Below are positions 41,501-48,555 of a DNA stretch of 64,000 bases, in pieces; position 1 is the first letter of the stretch; every line of letters begins with the position of its first letter. Under the pieces are notes generated by a model that had not been told where the DNA came from, made no database searches, and saw only the letters and a list, made by a program, of their open reading frames with translations. The stretch is from NCBI RefSeq assembly GCF_002795245.1, contig NZ_PGVG01000015.1:62001-126000 (forward strand). The letters run 5' to 3'. This DNA comes from Bradyrhizobium forestalis. GTDB lineage: Bacteria > Pseudomonadota > Alphaproteobacteria > Rhizobiales > Xanthobacteraceae. The translations under genes and the position numbers were made by a program.

Positions 41501-42456
41501 TCTTGGCCGTGCAGATGCTCAGTCGCGCATTAAAGCTTGGCCTGAGTTTTAGCGCCACCGACCTCTTCCGAGCCCCAGTTCTGAAGGAGCTTGCATCGAA
41601 GATTCGTTTGCAGGTGCAGCCCAGTAACACGGCGGTGATTCCCGTTCGACCGACCGGCTCGCAGCCACCTCTGTTCTTTGTCCCGACAGGTTTTGGGGAT
41701 TGTTCGTATGTCCTCGGTTTGGCAGCGGAAATGGATGCAGACTGCTCGGTCTACGCTCTGCCATGGCCTCCTTTCGATGACGTTCGTCCACCGACTATTG
41801 AGGCAATAGCCGCAGAGGTGATTCTTGCAATTAAACAGATCCAGCCACGTGGCCCATACCGCTTTGCTGGATACTCATCAGGTGCAATCCTGGCTTATGC
41901 AATTGCCGAGCAGTTACTGAGTGTTGATGAAGTTGTATCATTCATGGCGTTCATCGATGTTAGTCTAGCTGCGGCTTCTTCAAAGGGATCACTGAAGAAT
42001 TTGGCACGAGAATTTGTCTTGGATCGTTGTGGAATCTTGCGCGATGAGTATCACGAGGTTTTGGAACGCGACACCGAACAATGTTCCATCTCTGAGTTGT
42101 TTGAAAAGGCGCAGCAAACAGGAGCGTTAGCTCCAGATCACGATCTTCACAGTGACGTTTCGATGTACCAAAGAGCCGCGACATTTCACCGCGCGCTACA
42201 ATCGTATCGCGTTCCGCCGCTCGCGATTGAAATACATCAGTTCTATGCGAGTGAGCCTCGCATCAGTCGTTGGGTACCACCTGACAAACAACCCAGTAGC
42301 GGCTTGCCAAACCAAGGGTGGGACCGGGTCGTGAATGCTGGGTCTCTTCGTGCCGTACCGGTTCCAGGCAACCACGTGACAATGGTGAGCAATCCAGAAA
42401 ACCGCCGAGTTCTGGCTCGAGCCATTTCAACAGCCTTGATCGGCACTGTTGAATAG
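32515..42456 (+). CDS. Non-ribosomal peptide synthetase, three modules with terminal thioesterase
   Basis: 3313 residues. Order: N-terminal condensation remnant (1-270, no HHxxxDG); A1 (285-790) and carrier T1 (FFELGGHSLL, about 835); C2 with HHIVSDG (1033); A2 (1356-1860) and T2 (1900); C3 (1963-2420) with HHLLAAKGD (2008) and HHLIGDH (2128); A3 (2446-2946), T3 (2986) and a thioesterase with GYSSG (3119-3123). The first C3 motif is the extra HH[I/L]xxxxGD of dual condensation/epimerisation domains. Specificity residues read by eye: A1 DVQFYAQVIK (proline-like), A2 DVWHLSLIDK (serine), A3 DAWTIAAVCK (phenylalanine). Predicted product: Pro-like/D-Ser/Phe tripeptide. No phosphopantetheinyl transferase, MbtH or exporter gene is nearby. 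Start GTG at 32515. Confidence 0.92.
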   Translation: MNQGSRLPNLSDEQVHSISAAHELLARGEEFWRRRLEQFRRLHPPFVSSSVAAAPSRWQSSSWCSPSALAKLSPQDRLEYLVTAWLIYLARMTGETEFQLGWKPAWDGLQTACKLVEALIASVVPMDVCIELALDFEEVRKTVAAEVAQLRTHASYTRDLIARWPTLRSVEALRARQPWPIGIAITKESCSAADELSTSHKAGQALCGDLLTFEVRALDGSFRWHFDAARLAPKQIDRMTQHLQALLRGVMDDAGQPVGRIGILPTDERAYLLEELNRTAAPCSYERCIHELFEAQVQKAPEAVAVVHEKERLSYGELNARANGLAHHLIELGVKPDQPVAICLERSLAMVVGVLAIMKAGGAYLPLDPAYPSARLRQVVDDAKPKLLLCDVAGRTALGAEAVADVTVVDLETAIPPWADGPASNPDPGTLGLTSRHLAYVIYTSGSTGIPKGVEMSHGALMNSLAGIGTSKLRTLQFATLNFDVSCQELFICWKDGGALVLLREETRRRFSDLLEFVEREAIERLFLPFVALNHFAEVWSTQRVQLPSLKELYTAGERLQATPLLREFFEAHPNARLINQYGSTEISVISEHHLAADPSCWPPMPHVGRPIANTRVYLLDGHGAPVPFGAVGELYIGGAGVARGYLNRPELTEERFIASPFVEGDRLYRTGDLARYLPDGNLEFLGRNDDQVKIRGYRIEPGEIVARLCEHAWVREAVVVARQNGAGDKHLIAYVVCAPEAGSDEGDGGGLAGALRAHLSARLPDYMVPSAFVRLAALPLTVNGKLDRNALPAPADQAYALAAYQSPQGAVETALARIWAELLGVERIGRNDHFFELGGHSLLAVQMSSRLSQAVGVELPLSTLFARPVLTDLAASIVELLSRSGPQELPSIAAVSRHEPLVLSFAQQRLWFLAQLNEGSTNYHIPLALRLRGMLDHSAWQRSLDRLFARHEALRSVFVATQGKPRVEVLPPDAGLPIVEHDLRERSDAEAALLDLCHEEGHTPFDLAHGPLIRGRLVRMSDKEHVFLLTQHHIVSDGWSMGVLLRELSQLYRAFEAGQDDPLPPLAIQYPDYAAWQRQWLSGDRLQKQAQYWRSALAGATRLVLPPDHARPAQQSFAAATVPIIVDADLTRELKRLSLQHGTTLFMTVLAAWAAVLSRLSGQDDLVIGVPSANRGHREIEELIGFFVNTLALRMDLSGKPRVSELLERTRCTVLAAQEHQDLPFEQVVEIVQPPRALDHTPLFQVMLAWENNAVGSLDLPGLSVEAAGEVLDQVEFDLELSFGEHGEEIAGTLGYATALFDQATIERQRGYLLALLRAMAADAQQEVHRIELLSTAERTYLLDELNRTAAPYPAERCIHELFEAQVHKAPDAVAVVCDDERLSYGELNARANRLAHHLIALGVRPDQPVAICVERSPMMVVALLAILKAGGAYMPLDPAYPSARLHQVLDDAAPRLLLADVAGRAAFGADVPGNVSVVKLDAAAPAWASLPEADPDPRALSLSSRNLAYVIYTSGSTGTPKGAQNEHRAIVNRLIWMQNAYGLKATDVVLQKTPFSFDVSAWEFFWTLLEGATLVVAPPGAHREPDALVDLIVSQRITTVHFVPSMLVSFLDAKSVDRCTSLRRVLWSGEALPAASVHRVRRVLPWTALHNLYGPTEAAIDVTSWSCPAGFDEAIVPIGRPIANTRVYLLDGHGGLVPFGAVGELCIGGAGVARGYLNRPELTAERFIPSPFVEGDRLYRTGDLARYLPDGNIEFLGRNDDQVKIRGFRIEPGEIVARLCGHACVREAVVVAREDGRGEQRLVAYVVAAEAEESDLAGDLRAHVSAGLPDHMVPSAFVRLAALPLTLNGKLDRNALPAPGDEAYARRTYAPPQGEMETVLAQIWAELLGLERIGRNDNFFELGGHSLLAVQMIERLRRRSLRIEVRTLFVNPVLADLAASLGRHHEVAVPANLITERSAAITPQMLPLIELAQDEIDRIIATIPGGVCNIQDIYGLSPLQDGILFHHLLAAKGDPYLLVSQMAFAERGLLDRYLAAVQRVVDRHDILRTSFVWEGLSRPAQVVWRQAQLEVIEVQLDGAHGTGAEQLRQQFDPRRHRIELGRAPLLRFVIAREPRSPRWLLLELQHHLIGDHTTRDVMHAEVRAELEGRQHELTAPQPFRNLVAQAHLRRDAKADEAFFRELLADIDEPTTPFDLSEVRGDGGGVREAHRMLPSALHARLREQARRLGVSLASLCHLAWGQVVARSSGREQVVFGTVLLGRLQGSAGADRAVGLFINTLPLRLDLDDTAVEASVRMTHARLADLLAHEHASLALAQRCSAVAASAPLFSTLLNYRHNTAPAVPGSGTDDVLSGMEWLGGEERTNYPLTLSVEDFGEALGLTVQVAEPISADRICGYMQRVLEQLAKSLEHAPDTPVRELDILPAEERTYLLEDLNRTAEAYPSDRCVHELFEAQVQKAPEAVALVCENERLSYGELNAKANRLAHHLIALGVKPDQPVAICLERSPAMVVGVLAILKAGGAYLPLDPAYPSQRLYQVVDDAAPRLLLCDVVGRAALGPEVLTDVTVIDVETATPAWADRAASNPDPRTLGLTSGHLAYVIYTSGSTGTPKGVMVQHQGLVNLLSAQVGLFGASSNSRVVQFASIAFDASAWELVMAFGSGAALHLPAEEIRQASSKLSDYLQSESITHATLPPALLQTSKDPEDLAVQVLILAGELPKPELMRSLAPASIANAYGPTEATVCATIWTCPADFNGSLVPIGRPIANTRVYLLDGHGAPVPFGAVGELYIGGAGVARGYLNRPELTAERFVASPFVEGDRLYRTGDLARYLPDGNIEFLGRNDDQVKIRGYRIEPGEIVARLCEHAWVREAVVVARQNGAGDKHLIAYVVCAPEAGSDEGDGGGLAGALRAHLSARLPDYMVPSAFVRLAALPLTVNGKLDRNALPAPADQAYALAAYQSPQGAVETALARIWAELLGVERIGRNDHFFELGGHSLLAVQMLSRALKLGLSFSATDLFRAPVLKELASKIRLQVQPSNTAVIPVRPTGSQPPLFFVPTGFGDCSYVLGLAAEMDADCSVYALPWPPFDDVRPPTIEAIAAEVILAIKQIQPRGPYRFAGYSSGAILAYAIAEQLLSVDEVVSFMAFIDVSLAAASSKGSLKNLAREFVLDRCGILRDEYHEVLERDTEQCSISELFEKAQQTGALAPDHDLHSDVSMYQRAATFHRALQSYRVPPLAIEIHQFYASEPRISRWVPPDKQPSSGLPNQGWDRVVNAGSLRAVPVPGNHVTMVSNPENRRVLARAISTALIGTVE
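34339..35058 (+). repeat. NRPS internal direct repeat, copy 1 (end of A1 plus T1)
   Basis: About 720 bp covering the C-terminal A subdomain and carrier domain of module 1. It is almost identical to 40798-41517 in module 3 (constant offset 6459), with only scattered single-base differences, while the flanking A-core regions are quite different. It fits recent duplication or gene conversion between modules. Confidence 0.85.
40798..41517 (+). repeat. NRPS internal direct repeat, copy 2 (end of A3 plus T3)
   Basis: Second copy of the repeat at 34339-35058. Identity stops sharply after the carrier-domain serine region (LLAVQM), where copy 2 leads into the thioesterase and copy 1 into a condensation domain. 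Confidence 0.85.
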
Positions 42457-42586
42457 ACCGAGAGAACTTTCTCCGAAAGCTGAGGGTTCGAAGGTTCGTC
42501 TCGAGCTCCGGCGCTGCCCGAGTCGACAGCTTCAGCACGAAAGCGGCGGCCGACTGGTCTGCCTATTCAGCGCGGTATGACCACTT

Positions 42587-43090
42587 GTGCTCGTACAGGT
42601 GCATAGACAGGAATACGAGATGGCCTGGAAAGCAGCTCCTGATGTGGCTGAGTATATCCTCAATCTCATTCGCATGAAATTTGGCTACCATCACATGGAC
42701 GATGTCCGTGTTGGGAACGGGTTCATTTGGGAGACTTCTCAGGTTCGATTTTATTTCGATAAGGTTGGCTCGCCGAATGTTAGCCTTTCAAGCGGACCAC
42801 GGGCGAGTCATCTTGATGATCGTTGGGCCAATCTATTTGATGATGACTTCAGCCCGGACGGGATCTACTCGCATAGCTTGGCGATGCGGATGGTGTCGGG
42901 GGACGATCCATCATCGCCTATCCTTGAACGTCTGCGCTACGCAAACGCGCTTATCGCAGAGGCGTTTAGTGAGCCACATGATCGAATTCGCCTCGTTCGC
43001 CTGGTGGCGGCGCTGGAGGCACTTGCCGTGCTGCCGCGCGAGGAGAAATCTGAAGGCCTCGCCGAACGGTGCGCATTTGCGGGCGGCTGA
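42587..43090 (+). pseudogene. Hypothetical protein, probably 3'-truncated, with HEPN/ApeA-like end
   Basis: 167 residues; the start is uncertain (MAWKAA at 42620 is an alternative). The end RLVRLVAALEALAVLPREEK then EGLAERCAFAGG resembles the first helices of HEPN/ApeA-type domains, which usually continue with a second helix and an RNxxxH motif. Here a stop follows directly, and plausible sequence (ADQSDLRC) goes on in another frame, so a frameshift is likely. The product is probably non-functional. No partner gene identifies a system. Confidence 0.4.
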
Positions 43091-43564
43091 CCAAAGCGAC
43101 CTGAGATGTAGCCTGTCATTCTCAGTCCGGAGAGAGATATCGTGTGCCGGCTTATCCATGATCTGGAAAGCGGGTACTGTCCCGAATGTTTCGCACTTTT
43201 GATCAGGCGACGGCTCCGGTTTCAGAGAGTTGTAGCTGATAGAGCGGTCGCCGGCAAAGCCGAGCCAATCTGTCGGCTTGGGAGGTTCGGCCGCCAAGGT
43301 GAATGGCATGCCGAAATTAAGACAACAAGGATCGTGGCAAACACCAATATTGCGATCGGTGTCAGGCCGGGAAGATTATTAGAATTCATCGCTTTGCCGC
43401 AGTTGGATCAAAATGGCCTGCAAATGCGGTGCTCTTCCATTCCGCTTGGCCGGAGTGCGCCATGCCAACACGACTGTGCGAGCATCGATAGGCAGCTGGG
43501 CGAAATGCCCATAATCCACACGGAGTAGCAGACGCGCCGAGGCGCCCCCGGGAGGGGATGGATC
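43091..43564. other. Stretch without recognisable genes
   Basis: Possibly the decayed 3' end of the preceding gene. No further domain or RNA recognised. Confidence 0.4.
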
Positions 43565-43723
43565 CTATTTGTGACCTAATGCGCTAAGGAGTCCGATCGC
43601 AACGGGTATCAGGGCGACGCAAGCCCACAAAGGTGGCGAGCCAGAGTTTAGACCGGCAATGAATATCCCGATGCCAAATCCAACGATAAAGACCGAGATC
43701 GCATAGGCAACTACTGCGTCCAT
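43565..43723 (-). CDS. Two-span membrane microprotein
   Basis: 52 residues from the ATG at 43723 (MDAVVAYAISVFIVGFGIGI). It is nearly all hydrophobic, with two predicted spans separated by LNSGSPPLW. Typical of small uncharacterised rhizobial membrane proteins. A longer open frame upstream runs antisense to an IS110 scrap and is not believed. Confidence 0.5.
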   Translation of the reverse strand: MDAVVAYAISVFIVGFGIGIFIAGLNSGSPPLWACVALIPVAIGLLSALGHK

Positions 43724-43751
43724 CAGTCGATCCACAAGCAACAGGATCGAT

Positions 43752-43875
43752 GGCCTTAAGGACTCGCCGCAGTACAAAACGTTCCAGCGCACCGAAAACG
43801 TTAGCCGGCGACGAGACGGTGCGCACGGTGTTGTATGAAGCCGCCAACGTTCTGCTATCGCGTTCGCGGACCGGA
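43752..43875 (+). pseudogene. IS110-family transposase scrap
   Basis: Plus-strand GDETVRTVLYEAANVLLSRS at about 43808-43866 matches the C-terminal part of IS110-type transposases. The remainder is missing. Confidence 0.55.
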
Positions 43876-44094
43876 CCCAAATCATAAATGCGTGCTCTGG
43901 GCACGATGGGTGCATCTGGTTCTTCCGGCCCCGTCTCACCGACTGTTGCGCCATATTTTCCTTCGACCGACTACACCTGCGACGACCTCAGGCCCGCCAG
44001 GCTCACGCCTTGGCTGCGACCGGAGCCCTGTAATTCTCCTGCTTGACAAGTAGCGCCCAGACGATCGGCGCTATCTTGTTGGCGAGCGCGACCG
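43876..44094. other. Gap between IS110 remnants
   Basis: Contains no gene. It probably includes the end of the minus-strand IS110 element that starts at 45025. Confidence 0.4.
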
Positions 44095-45025
44095 TTACCA
44101 GCATGCGCGGTTGCAAGCCAGCATCTGTTCGAGCCAAGACCCCTTTGGCGCGCCGCGTTTGCTCGCCTGTTGCACGACGGCGCTGCTGCCGATGATCAGG
44201 AGGCGTCTGAGCGTGCGCTCGCCCATTTTGGATGTCGCGCCAAGCTTCTGTTTGCCACCCCTCGATCTTTGAAGGGGCGTGAGGTCCAGCCAGGCGGCAA
44301 AGTCGCGGCCCTTGGCGAAGGTCTCGACCGGCGGTGCTAAGGCGGCGATCGCGGTGGCGGAGACTGGGCCAGTACCGGGAACGGTCATCAGCCTGCGCGA
44401 TACTTCATCCTTTCGTGCACGCCGTGCGATTTCTTTTCGAGATCTGCGATCTGGCTGTTGAGGCCGGCGAGCAGGTCTAACATCAATCGGAACATGGTGT
44501 GGGCCGCTTCGGGAAGCGAGCTGGCCATCGCTTCTTCGTCGATCAGGTCGGCAAGCATCGCCACATGCGACGGACCTTTGGGTGCGATCCAACCATATTC
44601 GGTGAGGTGTCCTCGGATCACGTTGATCAGCTGGGTTCGCCGCCGCACCAACAGATCACGGGTTCCGAACAGCAGACCCGCCGCCTGCTGCTCTTCGCTC
44701 TTCATGGCCACGAATCGCATGCTCGGCCGCTGCGCCGCTTCGCAAACCGGTTCGGCATCGATCGCATCGTTCTTTTGCCGCTTCACGAACGGTTTTACGT
44801 AGGCGGGCGGGATCAGCCGAACTTCATGGCCAAGCTGAGTCAGCTGACGAGCCCAGTGATGTGCTCCACCACATGCCTCCAGCGCCACCGTGCAACTCGC
44901 TGCGCCGCGAAGAAATCCAGCAGCTTTCCTCGGCTGATCCGCTTGCTGAACATGCTCGACCCCGCACATCCGCTCCCTGCGCGGTGCTTGGCGATATCCA
45001 GACCGATTGTGATAACTTCTGACAC
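44095..45025 (-). pseudogene. IS110-family transposase, multiply frameshifted
   Basis: Minus strand: MSEVITIGLDIAKH from a GTG at 45025, then after a shift VLFSKRISRGKLLDFF-like sequence. Next comes ALEACGGAHHWARQLTQLGH, YVKPFVKRQKNDAIDAE, and after another shift LMTVPGTGPVSATAIAALAP, GRDFAAWLDLTPLQ and GERTLRRLLIIGSSA. All IS110 blocks are present in order, but at least two frame changes interrupt them. The rest of the insertion sequence extends on both sides, with ends not defined. Confidence 0.8.
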
Positions 45026-45223
45026 GGACGCCTCCTTAAGTGGTGCTCAACACCTCCACTTTGGCACATCGATGCCGTCGGGCGGGGCGTCCACATGGGG
45101 TAATCGCAGGAGCGAGCTGCCCTACAACCAATCACGAGCCTTGGAGGGCGGCTGTTTCCCGATCGGATGGAAATACGGGCTCACGACTGGACCCCGGGCC
45201 CAAGCATCGAATGGAGAACAGCG

Positions 45224-46145
45224 ATGGACGAGTATATTGGTTTCGACGTGTCGATGAAAGAGACGGCAATCCGTCGAGCGGGTGAACGAATCTGGCGCGG
45301 CGAGTGCGCATCGGATCCCAGATCACCGAACTCATCCGCAAGCGTGCGCCGGCCGTGAAACGAGTGGTGTTCGGCGGCACTCGATATGGCGGCGAACAAG
45401 ACGGACGCGAACGATGCCGATGGGTTGACCAGCTGGCGGAAGTCGGGTTCTTTCGTGAGGTGCGCGTGAAGGGATTCGACAGTATGCTGACCCGCACGCT
45501 TGTGGCGGCGCGCACGCGGCTCGTCCGAATCGCTACCGAGCTTTCCAACCAGATCCGCGGTGTCATGAAAAGCTTCGGTCGGGTCGTTCCAGCCGGAAAG
45601 GGAAGCACCTTCGAGAAGAACGTCCGGAGCCTTCTTGCCGATCAAGACGGACTTGCATCGATCGTGCTTCCGATGCTGGAAGCCTGGCGTGGCATTCGCA
45701 TCGCGCTGCCGAACTCGGACGCCAGTCGGTCCGCGACGCCCGACAGAGTCAGGCTTGCCGCATCCTTGTCCATTCCCGGCATCGGTGTGATCACCGCAAC
45801 CACCTTCCACGGCCATTGAGGAGCCGGACAACTTTAAGAAATCACTCTGTTGGTGCGTGGATCGGCCTGACGACGCGCCGCTATCAATCCGGAGAAGTCG
45901 ATTATGACGGCCATATATCCCGACGTGGCGACCGTCATTTGCGAGGGCTTTTGTACGAAGCAGCGACGGTCATTCTCACGCTCAGCTCAAGCGAAAGCAC
46001 GTTGCGCACGTGGGGTTTGCAGCTCCGGGAAAGAATCGGCTTCAAAAGAGCTGCCGTGGCTGTGGCGAGCAAGCTGGCAGTGATAATGCATACAATGCTT
46101 AAGACTGGCGAGCTGTTCAATCCGACAGCCGGAGCCATCGCATGA
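45224..46145 (+). pseudogene. IS110-family transposase with internal deletion and frameshifts
   Basis: Plus strand: MDEYIGFDVSMKETAI, then a frame change and an internal deletion around 45365-45440. There the ETGPLS...ARHAKAAL part expected for the family is missing. It continues with QLAEVGFFREVRVKGFDSML, SLSIPGIGVITATTF, a shift near 45816, and VGAWIGLTTRRYQSGEVDYD to AVIMHTMLKTGELF. It is a second, different IS110 type, back to back with the minus-strand copy. Confidence 0.8.
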
Positions 46146-46417
46146 ATCCGATTAGCGTTCTGAAGCTGAACGCTTGAGGTGTCCCTTGCCGGGACATGAG
46201 CCGAGCCATTCCGCTGATGGGGTTGCACCGCTGACTCAGCAAAGTGCGTCGTCCACATTGAAGGGCTCGTCCCGCGAAGCTCCATCATGCGGCGGCTACT
46301 GTCGACCGCGAAGACAACCGTGCACCCGGCAAGCACTTCAACAACATTATATGCTTGACCTTTCAGCAACCATTAGACAACCCCATCATAAACGGGATGG
46401 TGCGGGTCAGAGCCCGT
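46146..46417. other. Gap without recognisable genes
   Basis: No coding signal between the IS110 remnant and the histidine-kinase fragment. Confidence 0.4.
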
Positions 46418-46650
46418 TTAGGGATCAAGAGCGTCATCCTGCATCGGCGCTCGAAGTCGAGCGATAATTTCGCCTGCTCGCGTACCGTCCTTAGCGATAG
46501 TACTAAGTGCTCGCCGGGCTTCTTCCAGATCTGGCGGTTGAGTGCCCAACCAGTTTAAGGCGGCCTCTGCATTGAGAATCGCGGCTGTGAGCGCGTCGAC
46601 GACAGCACTATAGGTGCGCACAACCTCTGCTGAGGTCTGCAATGGCGCTT
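46418..46650 (-). pseudogene. Sensor histidine kinase fragment (phosphoacceptor region decayed)
   Basis: The minus strand reads ILNAEAALNWLGTQPPDLEE, then ARRALSTIAKDGTRAGEIIA and RLRA. This is the segment just after the H-box in PAS-type histidine kinases of the FixL/NodV kind (usually HEVNQPI..VTNAQAALRWL). The expected HEVNQP site is replaced by VVDALTAAI, and the ATPase domain is missing. The longer open frame up to 46990 includes unrelated sequence. Confidence 0.6.
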
Positions 46651-47052
46651 CGCCCTTCGCCTTGCGCGGATTTCCTTTTGGTTCGCTGAACCGGCTGCGA
46701 TGCACCTTGCGCCGCCTTAGGTGCAGAAGGGCGTTTGCAGCCTTGCGGATCAGATCGAGTACCAGGTCGGGCTGGGCCCGCTTGGGTACGCGGCGGCCGT
46801 CGATCTTAAAGACAGTCGAGCGTTTTGTGACAAGACATTGAAGGGCCGGTTGCACGATGCTGGCCTTGCCGCCCAAGATGTACCAACTCGGCTTCCACTT
46901 CCAGGACATAGCGCGCTCCTCTAGTGGGTCATGAGAACGCCTCGGCGCTGTCGGCCGGGGAACCGTTTCAACGTCGATGCAACGAACCAACGCCTTCCGG
47001 CCAGCTCATTGTGAGTTTGTGAATATATGCTCATAAGCCACAATACCGGGCG
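46651..47052. other. Region upstream of the kinase fragment
   Basis: Open on the minus strand but without family resemblance. No promoter element recognised. Confidence 0.35.
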
Positions 47053-47535
47053 TCAGGTCAGTTGTCCGCGCAGTTCCGGTTCAGGTGATCCAGCGGGTTT
47101 GCGGCGCAACCATCCCTTCATTTTGAGACCGTCCCGCATGTTGAGAGCAAGAAGTGTAATGTTTGTTGCGCCCGCGACGAGCTCGATCGCCTGCACAGCA
47201 TAGAACGTGGCATCGAATTCTGCCGCCTGAGCCTTGGAAGCAAGGAAGAGCGCAGACGGAATAAGAATCAGGATTCCGTTTCCTGCAATGAATGGCATGC
47301 GCTTGAATTTGGCCCCGATCAGTCCGGCCCGGCGCCCCTTTGCCAAGATGACACCTGTACCACCGGTCGCAGCGAGCGCCGGAATCAGCAACAAGAAACC
47401 CCACGGTATGGTGCTCTTAACCGTTGCAACTGTGGCATGGGACGCGAACAGCTCGCTGAGTACCGTCGAAAGCCAAAATGTGCCTATCGTTGCGATAGCC
47501 AAGGCGCCAGCGACAGGATGGATTAACTTGATCAT
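47053..47535 (-). CDS. Four-span membrane protein, unknown function
   Basis: 160 residues with an AGGAAGGGAAG leader before the ATG. Hydrophobic segments near residues 5-30, 43-62, 80-104 and 112-132 (for example WGFLLLIPALAATGGTGVIL), and a basic C-terminal tail (MKGWLRRKPAGSPEPELRG). No named family recognised. It follows the monooxygenase-fold gene by 15 bp on the same strand, so the two form an operon likely controlled by the divergent MarR regulator. Confidence 0.7.
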   Translation of the reverse strand: MIKLIHPVAGALAIATIGTFWLSTVLSELFASHATVATVKSTIPWGFLLLIPALAATGGTGVILAKGRRAGLIGAKFKRMPFIAGNGILILIPSALFLASKAQAAEFDATFYAVQAIELVAGATNITLLALNMRDGLKMKGWLRRKPAGSPEPELRGQLT

Positions 47536-47550
47536 GAGTATCTTCCCTTC

Positions 47551-47934
47551 CTAAAAACAGCAGGGCTCGGCAACGCAGATGCCGGGCACGGCAACTTTCT
47601 GGAACAGATGAGGGGAAGCTATCGCCGAGGCCGGATAGGTGGCGATTTTTGCTAGAAAGTCAGGATGGGTGAAGGCCGCGCGGAACTGTGCGGTGGATTC
47701 CCAGACGGCGTAGTTCAGATAGGTCGAACTGTCGCCGAGAGCTCTGTGCAGCTGAGTGGAAATGAAGCCCGGCTGTCGCTTCATGAACGCTGCGTCGTCC
47801 TGCCAGGTTTTGAGAAAAGCCGCCTCATCGGCTTTGTCGAGAGTGAATAAGTTCACCAGGACGACCGAATTTGCCTCGATAGCAATCTGGCGGTCGATCG
47901 GGAAGGAAGGGTCCAGTGGGCGTAGCAACGACAT
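47551..47934 (-). CDS. Antibiotic biosynthesis monooxygenase (ABM) fold protein
   Basis: 127 residues from the ATG at 47934, which has GGAGG at a good distance; an ATG four codons earlier overlaps that ribosome site. Core segments are VVLVNLFTLDKADEAAFLKT, WQDDAAFMKRQPGFISTQLH and LNYAVWESTAQFRAAF, the ferredoxin-like ABM fold. Members act as cofactor-free oxygenases or small-molecule binders. The C-terminus CVAEPCCF is Cys-rich. Divergent from the marR-type gene, from which it is separated by an inverted-repeat operator. Confidence 0.8.
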   Translation of the reverse strand: MSLLRPLDPSFPIDRQIAIEANSVVLVNLFTLDKADEAAFLKTWQDDAAFMKRQPGFISTQLHRALGDSSTYLNYAVWESTAQFRAAFTHPDFLAKIATYPASAIASPHLFQKVAVPGICVAEPCCF

Positions 47935-47994
47935 GAGTGCCTCCATCGCTATTTAATATGTGATGCCTAATTGGTATTATGATTACATAGCAGA

Positions 47995-48012
47995 TTGACA
48001 TTATGGTGTCAA
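47995..48012 (+). promoter_or_regulatory. Inverted-repeat operator between ABM and marR genes
   Basis: TTGACATTATGGTGTCAA: 6-bp arms TTGACA/TGTCAA with a 6-bp spacer, 20 bp before the marR-type start and 61 bp before the ABM gene. The size suits a MarR dimer that would control both divergent units. Confidence 0.6.
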
Positions 48013-48031
48013 TATAAAGCAATGGTGACAA

Positions 48032-48514
48032 ATGAAAAAAGCCGAGCGAACCCCCGAGGGTGACGCCCTGACCGACCTTGTTCTCGATCTATTCAGGCTC
48101 GACAGCCTACTTCTGACGGCCGGCGACCGTCTGGTCGCCCCGCTTGGCCTAACAAGCGCACGCTGGCAGGTGCTTGGCGCCATTGTGTCCGCCGAACGTC
48201 CCCAACCGGTCGCTTGGCTCGCACGCGACCTCGGCGGCAATCGTCAAAACGTGCAGCGGATTATCAATGATCTGCACAGGGAGGGCCTCGTATCTTTTGA
48301 GGTCAACCCGCATCACCGACGGGCGCAGCTCGTCGTGCTCACTGAGAATGGACAGCGTGCCTTCGAAGCCGCAATGGAATTGCAGGCTCCCTGGATCAAC
48401 GATCTTTCAGAAGGGCTATCGGTCAAGGATATACGGATTGTCCATCGCGTGATCACGGCCTTGCGAGATAAGCTTGAGGGCGCGGGCGGCTGTGCCACCA
48501 GTTTCTCGAAATAG
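48032..48514 (+). CDS. MarR-family transcriptional regulator
   Basis: 160 residues. The winged helix-turn-helix spans about 45-110: LTSARWQVLGAIVSAE, PVAWLARDLGGNRQNVQRII, NDLHREGLVSFEVNPHHRRA, VVLTENGQRAFE. N- and C-terminal helices form the dimer region. It is divergent from the ABM/membrane-protein operon with an inverted repeat in between, so it probably represses both. The inducer is unknown, perhaps a quinone or phenolic as for many MarR proteins (family knowledge, not seen here). Confidence 0.85.
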   Translation: MKKAERTPEGDALTDLVLDLFRLDSLLLTAGDRLVAPLGLTSARWQVLGAIVSAERPQPVAWLARDLGGNRQNVQRIINDLHREGLVSFEVNPHHRRAQLVVLTENGQRAFEAAMELQAPWINDLSEGLSVKDIRIVHRVITALRDKLEGAGGCATSFSK

Positions 48515-48555
48515 AACGCTGCCGGGCTCGAAATACATGTCCCGGCAGCGTTTCA
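48515..48555 (+). terminator. Strong hairpin after marR-type gene
   Basis: AACGCTGCCGGG pairs perfectly with CCCGGCAGCGTT across a 15-base loop, 1 bp after the stop codon, followed by TTTC. The 12-bp stem suits a transcription terminator, although the U-run is short. Confidence 0.65.

Noticed and set aside
43724-43954. N-terminal extension of the minus-strand membrane microprotein
   Set aside because: It runs antisense to a recognisable IS110 transposase scrap on the plus strand.
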